A DNA stretch of 64,000 nt from Reyranella sp. (lineage in GTDB: Bacteria; Pseudomonadota; Alphaproteobacteria; Reyranellales; Reyranellaceae): the NCBI RefSeq assembly GCF_004297265.1, contig NZ_SCUT01000028.1, positions 62,001 through 126,000 on the forward strand, written 5' to 3'. A program made the position numbers and the translations under genes. Of this stretch, positions 8,106 through 17,313 are shown piece after piece. Within the stretch, counting starts at the first letter, position 1; each line of letters opens with the position of its first letter. The notes beneath the pieces were generated by a model. It had not been told where the DNA came from and did no database searches. It saw only the letters and a program-made list of their open reading frames with translations.

Positions 8106-9491
8106 ATGGCCATGTCGCTGCCGTTCGTCGACCGTTCTTCTTCCTCCTTACCCCTGCAGTTTGTGGGTCGTTCGAAGTGGGGTGCCTGGCTGAAGGCGCA
8201 GTCCGCGGCGCGGCGTGCCTGGGTCGACTCGCTGGGGATCTCCGGATCTCCGGGCGAAGTCGCCGTGTTGCCGGGCGATGACGGCAAGGCTTCCGGTGCA
8301 GTGCTGGTGATTCCCGACGCCCCGACCCTGTGGGATTTCGGTGCACTCGCGTCGAAACTGCCGGCCACGACGTGGCGCCTGGACGGCGAGACCGCGCCGG
8401 TCTCGATGACAGACGTCGCCGTGGCGATCGGGCTCGGCGCCTGGAAGTTCGAGCGCTATCGCGCGACCAAGAGCAAGGGCGGCCCGCGCTTCGTGTGGCC
8501 TGCGACTGCGGACAAGAAGCGCGCGATCGCCATCGTCGAGGCGATCTCGATGGCGCGCGACCTGATCACCACGCCGTCCTCCGATATGGGCCCGGCCGAG
8601 CTGGCCGCGGCGGCGCAGGGCCTCGCCAAGGCGCACAAGGCCAAGGTGAAGGTGATCGTGGGCGACGATCTCCTGAAGCACAACTATCCGACGATCCATG
8701 CGGTTGGCCGCGCCTCTGCGCGCCCGCCGCGGCTGATCGATCTCACCTGGGGCAAGGCGAGCCACCCGAAGGTGACGCTGGTCGGCAAGGGCGTGTGCTT
8801 CGACACCGGCGGCCTCGACCTCAAGCCCGCGACCGGCATGCTGATGATGAAGAAGGACATGGGCGGTGCGGCGAACGTGCTCGCGGTCGCATCGATGATC
8901 ATGGCGACCGGCCTGCCGGTGCGGTTGCGCGTGCTCGTGCCGGCGGTCGAGAATTCCGTGGCTGGCAATGCCTTCCGCCCGATGGACGTGATCAAGACGC
9001 GCAAGGGCATCACCGTCGAGATCGGCAACACCGATGCCGAGGGCCGTCTGATCCTGTGCGATGCGCTGCATGAGGGCGCGTCGGAGAAGCCGGCGATGAT
9101 GATCGACTGCGCCACCCTCACGGGCGCGGCGCGCGTGGCCTTGGGGCCGGACCTGCCGGCGCTGTTCTGCAACGACGACGCGCTGGCCGACTCGCTCATC
9201 GCGGCGGGCAAGGAGGTCACGGACCCGATGTGGCGGATGCCGCTGTTCGCGCCCTATCGCCAGATGCTGTCCAGCAAGGTGGCCGACATCAACAACGTCT
9301 CGGCGGGCGCCTTCGGCGGCTCGATCACGGCCGCGCTCTACCTCAAGGAATTCGTGCCCGACGACGTGCCGTGGGCGCATTTCGACATGATGGCCTGGAA
9401 CAACAGCAGCCGGCCGGGCCGGCCGGAAGGCGGCGAGGCCCAGGTGGCGCGCGCGATCTACCGCACGATCGCCGACAGGTTCGGGAAGTAG
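8106..9491 (+). CDS. Leucyl aminopeptidase family (M17) metallopeptidase
   Basis: This is a cytosolic M17 aminopeptidase of about 461 residues, PepA-like. The C-terminal catalytic domain has the metal-binding signature NTDAEGRL (about residue 304). The conserved GKGVCFDTGGLDLKP and MKKDMGGAANVLA blocks supply the catalytic lysine and metal ligands. The N-terminal domain is shorter and divergent. It should remove N-terminal residues from peptides in protein turnover. In-frame starts are TTG 8091, GTG 8100, ATG 8106 and ATG 8112; none has a strong ribosome site, and 8106 is chosen as the first ATG. Confidence 0.94.
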   Translation: MAMSLPFVDRSSSSLPLQFVGRSKWGAWLKAQSAARRAWVDSLGISGSPGEVAVLPGDDGKASGAVLVIPDAPTLWDFGALASKLPATTWRLDGETAPVSMTDVAVAIGLGAWKFERYRATKSKGGPRFVWPATADKKRAIAIVEAISMARDLITTPSSDMGPAELAAAAQGLAKAHKAKVKVIVGDDLLKHNYPTIHAVGRASARPPRLIDLTWGKASHPKVTLVGKGVCFDTGGLDLKPATGMLMMKKDMGGAANVLAVASMIMATGLPVRLRVLVPAVENSVAGNAFRPMDVIKTRKGITVEIGNTDAEGRLILCDALHEGASEKPAMMIDCATLTGAARVALGPDLPALFCNDDALADSLIAAGKEVTDPMWRMPLFAPYRQMLSSKVADINNVSAGAFGGSITAALYLKEFVPDDVPWAHFDMMAWNNSSRPGRPEGGEAQVARAIYRTIADRFGK

Positions 9492-9498
9492 CAGGGGA

Positions 9499-9569
9499 GC
9501 GCGCCATTCCAGTGGCGCTCATACCTTTTGCCTGATCAACGAAGCTTGAGTGCCACTGGAGTGGCGCGC
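9499..9569. terminator. Long inverted repeat between convergent genes
   Basis: A 22-base arm (9499-9520, starting GCGCGCCATTCCAGT) pairs with 9548-9569 with only two mismatches, around a 27-base loop. It lies just after the aminopeptidase stop and 14 bp from the stop of the convergent dehydrogenase, so it can serve both as terminator. There is no long T-run on either side. Confidence 0.6.
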
Positions 9570-9582
9570 GCCGATGAGAGGC

Positions 9583-10518
9583 TCAGTACCCCGTGACCGG
9601 GTCGACCGTGTTGAGCAGCGGCTGGCCGATGCGCACGCGCTTGATGTTCTCGATCACGCCGGGCGAGGCGGTGCGCGGGTTGGTGGCGCCGGCGATGTGC
9701 GGCGTCACCTTGACCTTGGGATGCGTCCAGTAGGGATGGCTTTCGGGCAGCGGCTCGGTGTTGAACACGTCGAGCGCCGCGCCGGCGAGGTGGCCGGAAT
9801 CGATCGCGGCCAGCAGGTCGGCGTCGACCACGTGGCCGCCGCGGCCCATGTTGATCAGGTAGGCGCCCTTCGGCAGCGCCGTGAACAGCTTGGCGTCGAG
9901 CAGCCCCTTGGTGTCGCGCGTGAGCGGCAGCACATTCACCAGGATGTCGGTGCGGGCGAGGAAAGCCGCCAGCCCGTCGGGGCCGTGGAACGTCTCGACG
10001 CCGGGCAGGCTCTTCTGCGTGCGGCTCCAGCCGGCGGTCGGAAAGCCGAGGGCCGTGAACTTCTTCGCCGTGTCCTGGCCGATCGTGCCGAGGCCGGTGA
10101 TGCCGATGCGGCGATGGATGGTGTCGACGAAATCCTCGGGCTTCCACCGCTTCGCCCGCTGGCTCTCGCCATACTTGTCGATGTCGCGGTGGTGACGCAG
10201 CGCGAAGTAGATGGCGTATTCGCTCATCTGACCGACCAGCCCGTCGTCCATGATGCGGGTGATCGGTACGCCGGCCGGGAGCTGGTCGTCGGCCAGCAGG
10301 TGGTCGACGCCCATGCCCAGCGACACGATCAGCTTCACGTTGGGGAAGGAGGCGATCAGGCCGCGGTCCGGCTTCCAGGCCAGGACGACCTCGATCTCGT
10401 CCTTGTTGCCGAGATTGTCGCGGGTGCGGAAATCGAGTGGACCCAGGCCCGCTTCGAGGACCTTGTTCCAGAGGACGCCGTCGGTATCGCGGCTGAGATA
10501 GGCGATAGCGCCGGCCAT
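9583..10518 (-). CDS. D-2-hydroxyacid dehydrogenase (glyoxylate/hydroxypyruvate reductase A-like)
   Basis: This 311-residue NAD(P)-dependent enzyme reduces 2-oxoacids such as glyoxylate or hydroxypyruvate. The Rossmann fold carries GITGLGTIGQDTAKKF (about residues 138-153). The substrate domain has LGMGVDHLL, and the catalytic pieces follow: the Arg in NMGRGGHVVD, the Glu in DVFNTEPLPESHPYW and the His in VTPHIAG. The GhrA-like layout is clear; the preferred substrate is not. It lies 58 bp downstream of yejF on the same strand and may be read through from the peptide transporter operon. Confidence 0.92.
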   Translation of the reverse strand: MAGAIAYLSRDTDGVLWNKVLEAGLGPLDFRTRDNLGNKDEIEVVLAWKPDRGLIASFPNVKLIVSLGMGVDHLLADDQLPAGVPITRIMDDGLVGQMSEYAIYFALRHHRDIDKYGESQRAKRWKPEDFVDTIHRRIGITGLGTIGQDTAKKFTALGFPTAGWSRTQKSLPGVETFHGPDGLAAFLARTDILVNVLPLTRDTKGLLDAKLFTALPKGAYLINMGRGGHVVDADLLAAIDSGHLAGAALDVFNTEPLPESHPYWTHPKVKVTPHIAGATNPRTASPGVIENIKRVRIGQPLLNTVDPVTGY

Positions 10519-10576
10519 GCGGTCTTTTACTGGGCGAGCATCGCCGGGTCGAGCCCCATTCCCTCTTTCTTCGCGA

Positions 10577-12214
10577 CTAGGTGGCGACGACCCGGCTGTC
10601 GCCGCCGATCGCTTCGAGGTTGAAGGCCGCGGCGATGAGCGCCTGCGTGTAAGGAGTCTGGGGTGCCTCGAAGATCTGGGTCGCCAGTCCCCGTTCGACC
10701 ACCTTGCCGTGACGCAGGACGACGACCTCGTCGGCCAGGGCCCGCACGACCTTCAGGTCGTGGCTGATGAAAAGATAGGCAAGCTTGTGCCGCTGCTGGA
10801 GGTCGCGCAGCAGGTCGACGATCTGGGCCTGGACGCTCATGTCGAGTGCCGAGGTCGGCTCGTCGAGCACGATCAGGCGCGGCTTCAGGACCAGCGCGCG
10901 GGCGATCGAGATGCGCTGGCGCTGGCCGCCGGAGAATTCGTGCGGGTAGCGTTCGCGGCTCGACGGATCGAGGCCGACCTCGCGCAGGACTTGGTCGATC
11001 AGGACGTCGCGCTCCTGCTTCGTGCCGATGCGATGGACTTCCAGTCCCTCGCCCACAATCTCGCCCACGGACATGCGCGGGCTGAGCGAGCTGAACGGGT
11101 CCTGGAAGACGATCTGCATCTCACGGCGCATCGGCCGCAGCTCGCGCTGACCGAGCCCCTGCAGCTCGCGGCCGTCGAACCGGATGCCGCCCTCGCTGCG
11201 CTCCAGTCGCAGCAGAGCGAGGCCGAGGGTCGTCTTGCCCGATCCCGATTCGCCGACCAGGCCGATCGTGTGGCCCTCACGCAAGGCGAGGCTGACGCCG
11301 TCGACCGCCTTCACATGGCCGACCGTGCGGCGCATCACGCCGCGCCGGATCGGGAAATGCACCTTGAGTTCGTCGAGCCGCAGGATCTCGGGCGCCGCCG
11401 GGTCGGCCGCCGCCGGCCGGCCCTTGGGTTCGGCCGAGAGAAGATGCTGGGTGTAGCTGTGCTGCGGCCGGTCGAAGACCTCGGCGACCGGGCCCTGCTC
11501 GACGATGCGGCCCTGGGTCATCACGCACACGCGGTCGGCCATCTTGCGCACGATGCCGAGGTCGTGGGTGATGAACAGCAGCGCCATGCCGTAGCGGGCC
11601 TGCAGCGACTTGAGCAGCTTCAGGATCTGCGCCTGGATGGTGACGTCGAGCGCCGTCGTCGGCTCATCGGCGATCAGCAGGTCGGGTTCGTTGGCGAGCG
11701 CCATGGCGATCATCACGCGTTGGCGCTGGCCACCCGAGAGCTGGTGCGGGTAGGCGTCGAGCCGGTTGGCGGCGTCGGGAATGCCGACCTGCTCCAGCAG
11801 TTCGAGCGTGCGCTTGCGCGCCGCCTCGCGCGACAGGCCCTTGTGCAGGATCAGCACCTCGTTCACCTGCCGCTCGATCGTGTGCAGCGGGTTGAGCGAG
11901 GTCATCGGCTCCTGGAAGATCATCGAGATCCGGTTGCCGCGCACCGACAGGAGCTCGCGTATCGAGGCGCCGACCAGCTCCTTGCCCTGGAAGCGGATGC
12001 TCCCCGTGGGATGGCTGGCGGCCGGATAGGGCAGGAGCTGCAGGACCGACAAAGCCGTCACCGACTTGCCGGAGCCCGATTCGCCCACCAGTGCGACAGT
12101 CTCGCCGCGTTTGATGTCGAAGCTGACGCCGCGCACCGCGCGTACCGCCTTGTCGCCGGTGCCGAAGTTGACGGAGAGGTCCTTGACCTCGAGCAGGATG
12201 GGATCGTCGCTCAC
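10577..12214 (-). CDS. yejF: Peptide ABC transporter ATP-binding protein YejF (two ATPase domains)
   Basis: YejF powers the YejABEF importer, which takes up oligopeptides and, in enterobacteria, microcin C. The 545-residue protein is two fused ABC ATPases. Each has Walker A (GESGSGKS and GESGSGKTT), the signature LSGGQRQR or FSGGQRQR, Walker B (LLIADEP, LIVLDEP) and an H-loop (FITHD, FISHD). Oligopeptide-type C-terminal extensions follow each domain. The start is GTG 12214, giving [10 protein letters not shown]; it overlaps the yejE stop as GTGA, so the two are translationally coupled. Upstream in-frame residues belong to another frame of yejE. Confidence 0.96.
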   Translation of the reverse strand: MSDDPILLEVKDLSVNFGTGDKAVRAVRGVSFDIKRGETVALVGESGSGKSVTALSVLQLLPYPAASHPTGSIRFQGKELVGASIRELLSVRGNRISMIFQEPMTSLNPLHTIERQVNEVLILHKGLSREAARKRTLELLEQVGIPDAANRLDAYPHQLSGGQRQRVMIAMALANEPDLLIADEPTTALDVTIQAQILKLLKSLQARYGMALLFITHDLGIVRKMADRVCVMTQGRIVEQGPVAEVFDRPQHSYTQHLLSAEPKGRPAAADPAAPEILRLDELKVHFPIRRGVMRRTVGHVKAVDGVSLALREGHTIGLVGESGSGKTTLGLALLRLERSEGGIRFDGRELQGLGQRELRPMRREMQIVFQDPFSSLSPRMSVGEIVGEGLEVHRIGTKQERDVLIDQVLREVGLDPSSRERYPHEFSGGQRQRISIARALVLKPRLIVLDEPTSALDMSVQAQIVDLLRDLQQRHKLAYLFISHDLKVVRALADEVVVLRHGKVVERGLATQIFEAPQTPYTQALIAAAFNLEAIGGDSRVVAT

Positions 12215-13230
12215 GCCAGCACCTTGCGCGGGTTGAAGGCATCGCGCACCGCCTCGCCGATGAATACCAGCAGCGACAGCATGAGGGCGATTACGAAGAA
12301 GCCGGTGAAGGCGAGCCACGGGGCGGTGAGATTGTTCTTGCCCTGCAGCAGCAGCTCGCCCAGCGAGGGCGAGCCCACCGGCAGGCCAAAGCCCAGGAAG
12401 TCGAGCGAGGTGAGCGTCGTCACCGACCCCGCCAGGATGAAGGGCAGGAAGGTGAGGCTGGCCGTCATCGCATTGGGGAGGATGTGCCGGAACATGATGC
12501 GCGCATCCATCATACCCAGCGCGCGGGCGGCGCGGACATAGTCGAAGTTGCGGCCGCGCAGGAATTCGGCGCGCACCAGTCCGACCAGCGCCATCCAGCT
12601 GAACAGCAGCATGATGCCCAGCAGGACCCAGAAGCCCGGCTGGATGAAGCTTGCCAGGATGATCAAAAGATAGAGCGTCGGCATGCTCGACCAGATCTCC
12701 AGGAAACGCTGCATCAGGAGGTCGACCACGCCGCCGAAATAGCCCTGCACCGCGCCGGCGGCGATGCCGATCACCGTGCTGGCCACCGTCAGCGCCAGCC
12801 CGAACAGGACGGAAATGCGGAAGCCGTAGATCAGCCGGGCCATCACGTCACGACCGCTGTCGTCGGTGCCCAGCCAGTGCTGCCGCGAGGGTGGCTGCAG
12901 GGTGGTGCGGCCTTCGCCCTTCAGCACCGTGTCGTAGCTGTAGGGGATCGGCGGCCAGAGGATCCAGCCTTTCTCCTCGATCAGCTTCCGCACTTCCGGG
13001 TCGGAGTAGACGGTGTTGGTCGGGAAATCGCCGCCGAAGGTCGTCTCGGGATAGTCCTTCACCAGCGGCGAATAGAAGGCGCCGTCGTAGCGGATGAGGA
13101 TCGGCTTGTCGTTGGCCAGCAGCTCGGCGAACAGCGAGAGGAAGAACAGCAGGCCGAAGATCGCGAGCGAGATCATGCCGCGCTTGCTGGAACGGAAGGC
13201 CGCGAGCCGGCGCCGGTTCATCGGGTTCAT
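12211..13230 (-). CDS. yejE: Peptide ABC transporter permease YejE
   Basis: This 339-residue inner-membrane permease is of the DppC/OppC class. It has one N-terminal transmembrane helix, then a long periplasmic segment of about 100 residues (residues 38-140, including the HWLGTDDSGRDV motif). Five more helices follow, with the EAA loop ARALGMMDARIMFRHILPNA that contacts the ATPase. Start ATG 13230 overlaps the yejB stop by one base (TGATG). It partners YejB in the membrane. Confidence 0.95.
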   Translation of the reverse strand: MNPMNRRRLAAFRSSKRGMISLAIFGLLFFLSLFAELLANDKPILIRYDGAFYSPLVKDYPETTFGGDFPTNTVYSDPEVRKLIEEKGWILWPPIPYSYDTVLKGEGRTTLQPPSRQHWLGTDDSGRDVMARLIYGFRISVLFGLALTVASTVIGIAAGAVQGYFGGVVDLLMQRFLEIWSSMPTLYLLIILASFIQPGFWVLLGIMLLFSWMALVGLVRAEFLRGRNFDYVRAARALGMMDARIMFRHILPNAMTASLTFLPFILAGSVTTLTSLDFLGFGLPVGSPSLGELLLQGKNNLTAPWLAFTGFFVIALMLSLLVFIGEAVRDAFNPRKVLA

Positions 13231-14321
13231 CAGCCGCGCGCCTCGAAATCGATCCGGGGATCGACCACCGTGTACATGATGTCGCCCAGGATCCCCATCA
13301 CGAGGCCGATCAGGCCGAAGAAGTAGAGCGTGCCGAACATGATCGGATAGTCGCGGTTCAGGGCCGCCTCGAAGCCCAGCAGGCCGATCCCGTCGAGCGA
13401 GAAGATCACCTCGATCAGCAGCGATCCGGTGAACAGGACGCCGACGAAGGCGGCAGGAAAGCCCGCGATCACGATCAGCATGGCGTTGCGGAAGACATGG
13501 CCGTAGAGCACGCGACGCTCGACCAGGCCCTTGGCGCGGGCGGTCAGCACGTACTGCTTGTGGATCTCCTCGAGGAAGGAGTTCTTGGTGAGGAAAGTGA
13601 GCGTGGCGAAGCCGCCGATCACCATGGCGCCGATCGGCAGCGCCATGTGCCAGAAATAGTCGAGCACCTTGTCGACGGGCCCCAGCGAGCTCCAGTCGTC
13701 GGAGACGAGGCCGCGCAGGGGGAACCACTTGAAGTAGCCGCCGCCGGCGAACAGCACGACGAGCAGGAGGGCGAAGAGGAAGCCCGGGATGGCGTTCAGC
13801 ACGATCAGGGTGGTCGACGTCGACACGTCGAAGCGCGAGCCGTCGCGCACCGCCTTGGCGATGCCGAGCGGGATCGACACGAAATAGATCAGCAAGGTGG
13901 TCCAGAGGCCAAGCGAGATCGACACCGGCATCTTGTCGATAATGAGGTCGACCACCCGCTTGTTGCGGAAGAAGCTCTCGCCGAAATCGAAGACGAGGTA
14001 GTTCTTCATCATCAAGAGGAAGCGCTCGCCGACCGGCTTGTCGAAGCCGTACATCTTCTCGATGCGCTCGATCAGCTCCTTCGGCAGGCCGCGGGCGCCG
14101 CGATAGGTGCCGCTCGACGAGTCCCCCTTGCGCAAGGTCTCGCCGCCGCTCGAACTGCCGGAGAAGCGCTCCGTGGCGTCGACCGCGGTGCCCTGGATCT
14201 GGGACAGCATCTGCTCGACCGGGCCGCCGGGGGCGGCCTGGATGATGAAGAAGTTGATCACCATGATGCCGAACAGGGTCGGCACCACCAGCATGAGACG
14301 GCGCAGGATGTAGGCGATCAT
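13230..14321 (-). CDS. yejB: Peptide ABC transporter permease YejB
   Basis: This 363-residue DppB/OppB-class permease starts [16 protein letters not shown] with the first transmembrane helix. A periplasmic insertion rich in Gly/Ser ([18 protein letters not shown], residues about 54-71) is typical of YejB. The LPVS-like and EAA-type segments ([21 protein letters not shown]) and five further helices follow. The gene sits 15 bp after yejA and overlaps yejE by one base. Confidence 0.95.
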   Translation of the reverse strand: MIAYILRRLMLVVPTLFGIMVINFFIIQAAPGGPVEQMLSQIQGTAVDATERFSGSSSGGETLRKGDSSSGTYRGARGLPKELIERIEKMYGFDKPVGERFLLMMKNYLVFDFGESFFRNKRVVDLIIDKMPVSISLGLWTTLLIYFVSIPLGIAKAVRDGSRFDVSTSTTLIVLNAIPGFLFALLLVVLFAGGGYFKWFPLRGLVSDDWSSLGPVDKVLDYFWHMALPIGAMVIGGFATLTFLTKNSFLEEIHKQYVLTARAKGLVERRVLYGHVFRNAMLIVIAGFPAAFVGVLFTGSLLIEVIFSLDGIGLLGFEAALNRDYPIMFGTLYFFGLIGLVMGILGDIMYTVVDPRIDFEARG

Positions 14322-14336
14322 GGAGCGGCCGGACGC

Positions 14337-16190
14337 CTACTTCCTGTCGCGCTGCAGGGCGCGGTCCTTGGCCTCGTCGATCCACCAGGTGTCGAAGGCG
14401 ACCGGGGCGTACTTGGCGCTCTTGGCCGGCCGGTCGAACCGGTTCCAGTAGGCGACGTAGGCGGTGTTGCTGTGCCAGTTGGGCACGACGAAGCTGCTCC
14501 ACAGCAGCACGCGGTCGAGCGCGCGCGTGACGTTGATCAGGCTCTCGCGGTCGGGCGCGGCGATCAGGGTCTCGATCAGCTGGTCGATCGCCGCATCCTT
14601 GATGCCGATCGTGTTGCGGCTGCCCTTGCTGTCGGCCGCCTTCGAACCCCAGAAGTCGCGCTGCTCGTTGCCCGGCGACAGCGACTGGCCGAAGCCGTCG
14701 ACCATCATGTCGAAGTCGAAATCGTCCTCGCGGCGCTTGAACTGCGCGGTGTCGACCGTGCGCACGGTCATGTCGATGCCGATGCGCTCGAGGTTCTGCT
14801 TGTAGGGCAGCACGACCCGCTCGAAGCTGGCGTCGCCCAGGAGCATCTCGAAGGCGAGTTTCTTGCCCGTCCTGGTCTCCGTCATCTTGCCGTCCTTGAT
14901 CTCCCAGCCGGCCTCCTTGAGGAGGGTCAGCGCACGGCGCGCCAGGTCGCGGACGTTGCCGGTGCCGTCGGTCTCCGGCAGCTTGAATTCCTTGGTGAAG
15001 ACTTCCTCGGGGATCTTGCCGCGCAGCGGCTCGAGGTACTTCAGCTCGGCAGGCGTGGGCAGGCCCGACGAGGCGAGCTCGGAGTTGCCGAAGAACGAGA
15101 TGTTCCGCTTGTACATGCCGTAGAACAGGTTCTTGTTCGCCCAGGCGAAGTCGAACATCGTGGCGATGGCCTCGCGCACGCGCTTGTCCTTGAAATAGTC
15201 GCGGCGCGTGTTGAAGGCGAAGCACTGCATGCCGGTCGGCAATTCGTGCGGGATCTCGGCACGCTGGATGCGGCCGTCGCGCACCGCCGGGATGTCATAG
15301 GCGGTCGCCCAGTTGCGCGCGATGTTCTCCTGGCGCAGGTCGAGGTCGCCGGCCTTGAAGGCCTCGAACTGGACGGTGACGTCCCGATAGTACTCGTAGC
15401 GGATCACGTCGAAATTGTTGCGCCCGCGATTCATCCAGAGGTCCTTCGCCCACCAGTCGTCGACGCGGCGATAGGCGATGGAGCGGCCGACATCGAACGA
15501 GTCGACCTTGTAGGGGCCGCTGCCCAGCGCGGGCTCGAGCGACACCTTCTCGAAGTCGCGGCTGGCCCACCATTTGGAGGGCAGGATGGGCAGCTGGCCG
15601 ATGATCAGCGGCAGCTCCTTGTTGGTGTCGTCGCGGAAGGTGAACTTCACCTTGCGGTCGCCCACCTTCTCGGCCTTGAGCACGTCGTTGTAGTAGAAGG
15701 CGTAGTTCGGCAGTCCCTTGGACTTCAGGATGTCGAGGGAGAAGATCACGTCCTCGACCGTGATCGGGCTGCCGTCGTGCCAGCGCGCCTGCGGCCGGAG
15801 CGTGAAGGCCGCCCACGACCGGTCCTCGGGCCATTCGATCGTCTCGGCGATCAGCCCGTATTCGGTCGAGGCCTCGTCGCGCGAGTTCCAGCAGAGCGTG
15901 TCCCAGAGCTGGGTGATGCCGGCCGCCGGAACGCTCTTCACGATGAAGGGGTGCAGCGAATCGAAGGTGCCCCGTGCGCCCAGCCGGACGGTGCCCCCCT
16001 TGGGGGCGTTCGGGTTCAGGTAGTCGGGCGGGCCGGCATCGGCCTTGTACTTGGGCTCGCCGTGCATGGCGAAACCGTGACTGACGTGAATCTTGCCCGC
16101 CGGCGCCGCAGTCTGGGCCCGCAGAATCGCCGGGGCGCCGACCCAAAGGGCCGCGCTGCCCGCCAATACGCTGCGCCGTCTGATCGCCAT
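14337..16190 (-). CDS. yejA: Peptide ABC transporter substrate-binding protein YejA
   Basis: This 617-residue family 5 extracellular solute-binding protein is the receptor of the Yej importer. It starts MAIRRRSVLAGSAAL, a twin-arginine-like leader with a cut near AQTAAPAG. The mature part has the diagnostic HGFAMHGEPKY, the DYLNPNAPKGG motif of YejA and RWHDGSPITVEDV. Upstream in-frame codons to 16253 are less likely because they precede the signal sequence. It is the first gene of yejA-B-E-F and is transcribed away from the selenoprotein gene. Confidence 0.95.
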   Translation of the reverse strand: MAIRRRSVLAGSAALWVGAPAILRAQTAAPAGKIHVSHGFAMHGEPKYKADAGPPDYLNPNAPKGGTVRLGARGTFDSLHPFIVKSVPAAGITQLWDTLCWNSRDEASTEYGLIAETIEWPEDRSWAAFTLRPQARWHDGSPITVEDVIFSLDILKSKGLPNYAFYYNDVLKAEKVGDRKVKFTFRDDTNKELPLIIGQLPILPSKWWASRDFEKVSLEPALGSGPYKVDSFDVGRSIAYRRVDDWWAKDLWMNRGRNNFDVIRYEYYRDVTVQFEAFKAGDLDLRQENIARNWATAYDIPAVRDGRIQRAEIPHELPTGMQCFAFNTRRDYFKDKRVREAIATMFDFAWANKNLFYGMYKRNISFFGNSELASSGLPTPAELKYLEPLRGKIPEEVFTKEFKLPETDGTGNVRDLARRALTLLKEAGWEIKDGKMTETRTGKKLAFEMLLGDASFERVVLPYKQNLERIGIDMTVRTVDTAQFKRREDDFDFDMMVDGFGQSLSPGNEQRDFWGSKAADSKGSRNTIGIKDAAIDQLIETLIAAPDRESLINVTRALDRVLLWSSFVVPNWHSNTAYVAYWNRFDRPAKSAKYAPVAFDTWWIDEAKDRALQRDRK

Positions 16191-16379
16191 GCGATGCGCT
16201 CCCCAGCCTGTCCGGTCTCGTTTCATATATAGCGCGACGGAGTTGGGCGGCACTATGGCCGGGGGGTTACATCGGGGTCAGCTTTCCAGCCCCTGGAACA
16301 CCCTTGCCCGACATATCGTCATGCGAACACCGGCGTCTGCTCGTTTGACTTCGCGCGTCCCAGCGCTCAGTTTTCGACC

Positions 16380-17306
16380 ATGGTCGATACGATAGATTTC
16401 GCGCCGGAATACGACGCGCCACTGGAATACATGCGTCGGACTCGCGAGTATTACCTCGCCCTGGGTTACGACAATCCCTATCGCTGGGCGCACTATACCG
16501 ATGCGCCATTCACGCCCCTGAAGAAGCCGTTGAAGGACAGCACGCTGGCGCTGATCTCGACGGCGGCTCCCTACCAGCCGGACAAGGGCGACCAGGGTCC
16601 GGGCGCGCTCTACAACGCCTCGGCCAAGTTCTATTCGGTCTATTCGGGCGATACCGCCCAGGACCATGACACCCGCATTTCCCACATCGGCTACGACCGC
16701 AAGCATACGACGGCGACGGACAGCAACACCTGGTTCCCGCTGCCGCTGATGCGCGAGTTCGCCAATCAAGGTCGCTTCAAGCTGGCGGCCCGTTTCCACG
16801 GCGCGCCGACCAATCGCAGCCAGCGCGTCACGCTGGAGACCGACGCACCGGAAATCCTGGCGCGCTGCCGCCAGGACCAGGTCGACGCCGCGCTGCTTGT
16901 CCCTACATGACCCGTCTGTCACCAGACCGTGAGTCTGGTCGCACGATATCTGGAACGGAACGGCATCCCCACCGTGGTGATGGGGGCGGCGAAGGACATC
17001 GTCGAATGGGTGGGCGTGCCGCGCTTTCTGTTCAGCGATTTCCCGCTCGGAAATTCCTGCGGCAAGCCGCACGAGCCCGATACCCAGCGATTCACGCTGG
17101 ATCTCGCGTTGAAGGTCCTGGAAAGCGCCATCGGCCCGCGCACGACGGTCCAGTCGCCGTTGCGCTGGAACGACGACGGGGACTGGAAGAACGACTACAA
17201 CAATCTCGAGCGCATGCCGCCCGAAGAGGTCGCCAAGCGGCGGGCCGAATTCGACAAGGTCAAGCAGGTCGCGCTCAGCCAGCGCCAGAAGGCGGGCGTG
17301 GCGTAG
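16380..17306 (+). CDS. GrdB/PrdB-type selenoprotein with in-frame UGA (selenocysteine 177)
   Basis: This single 308-residue gene is interrupted by TGA at 16908-16910, read here as selenocysteine. Before it is the N-terminal GrdB-like half (YMRRTREYYLALGYDNPY, LALISTAAPY, DHDTRISHIGYDRKHT, DSNTWFPLPLMREFA, DAALLVPT). After it comes U-P-V-C-H-Q-T-VSLVARYLERNGIPT, DIVEWVGVPRFLFSDFPLGNSCGKP and TTVQSPLRWN. UxxC is the active-site redox motif of glycine/betaine/proline reductase B subunits. The frame continues in phase across the UGA with no change, and a hairpin with a G in its loop follows at SECIS spacing. It lies 7 bp before the CoA-transferase gene. The substrate in this organism is unknown. 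Confidence 0.9.
16911..16940 (+). promoter_or_regulatory. Bacterial SECIS-like hairpin after the selenocysteine UGA
   Basis: Directly downstream of the UGA, ACCAGAC (16921-16927) pairs perfectly with GTCTGGT (16933-16939) around the loop CGTGA. A G lies at the second loop position (16929), 18 bases after the UGA. Known bacterial SECIS elements have a short stem with a G in the first two loop bases about 16-37 bases after UGA, bound by SelB. This element fits those rules. Confidence 0.75.
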
Positions 17307-17313
17307 GAGTGAC

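Noticed and set aside
10577..12319. Longer yejF start upstream of GTG 12214
   Set aside because: The extra residues are an out-of-frame reading of the yejE end. GTG 12214 couples by GTGA and begins right before the ABC domain.
13497..16232. Very long open frame antisense to the yej genes, and similar ones opposite opgH, thiC and the synthase-like gene
   Set aside because: They are artefacts of high GC at third codon positions. Their products are Arg/His/Gln-rich without family motifs, and the opposite strand holds clear conserved genes.
16380..17306. Two separate genes or a nonsense pseudogene at the selenoprotein locus
   Set aside because: Both halves are in the same frame, the stop is TGA at the UxxC position, and the flanking family motifs are intact. 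A SECIS-like hairpin follows.
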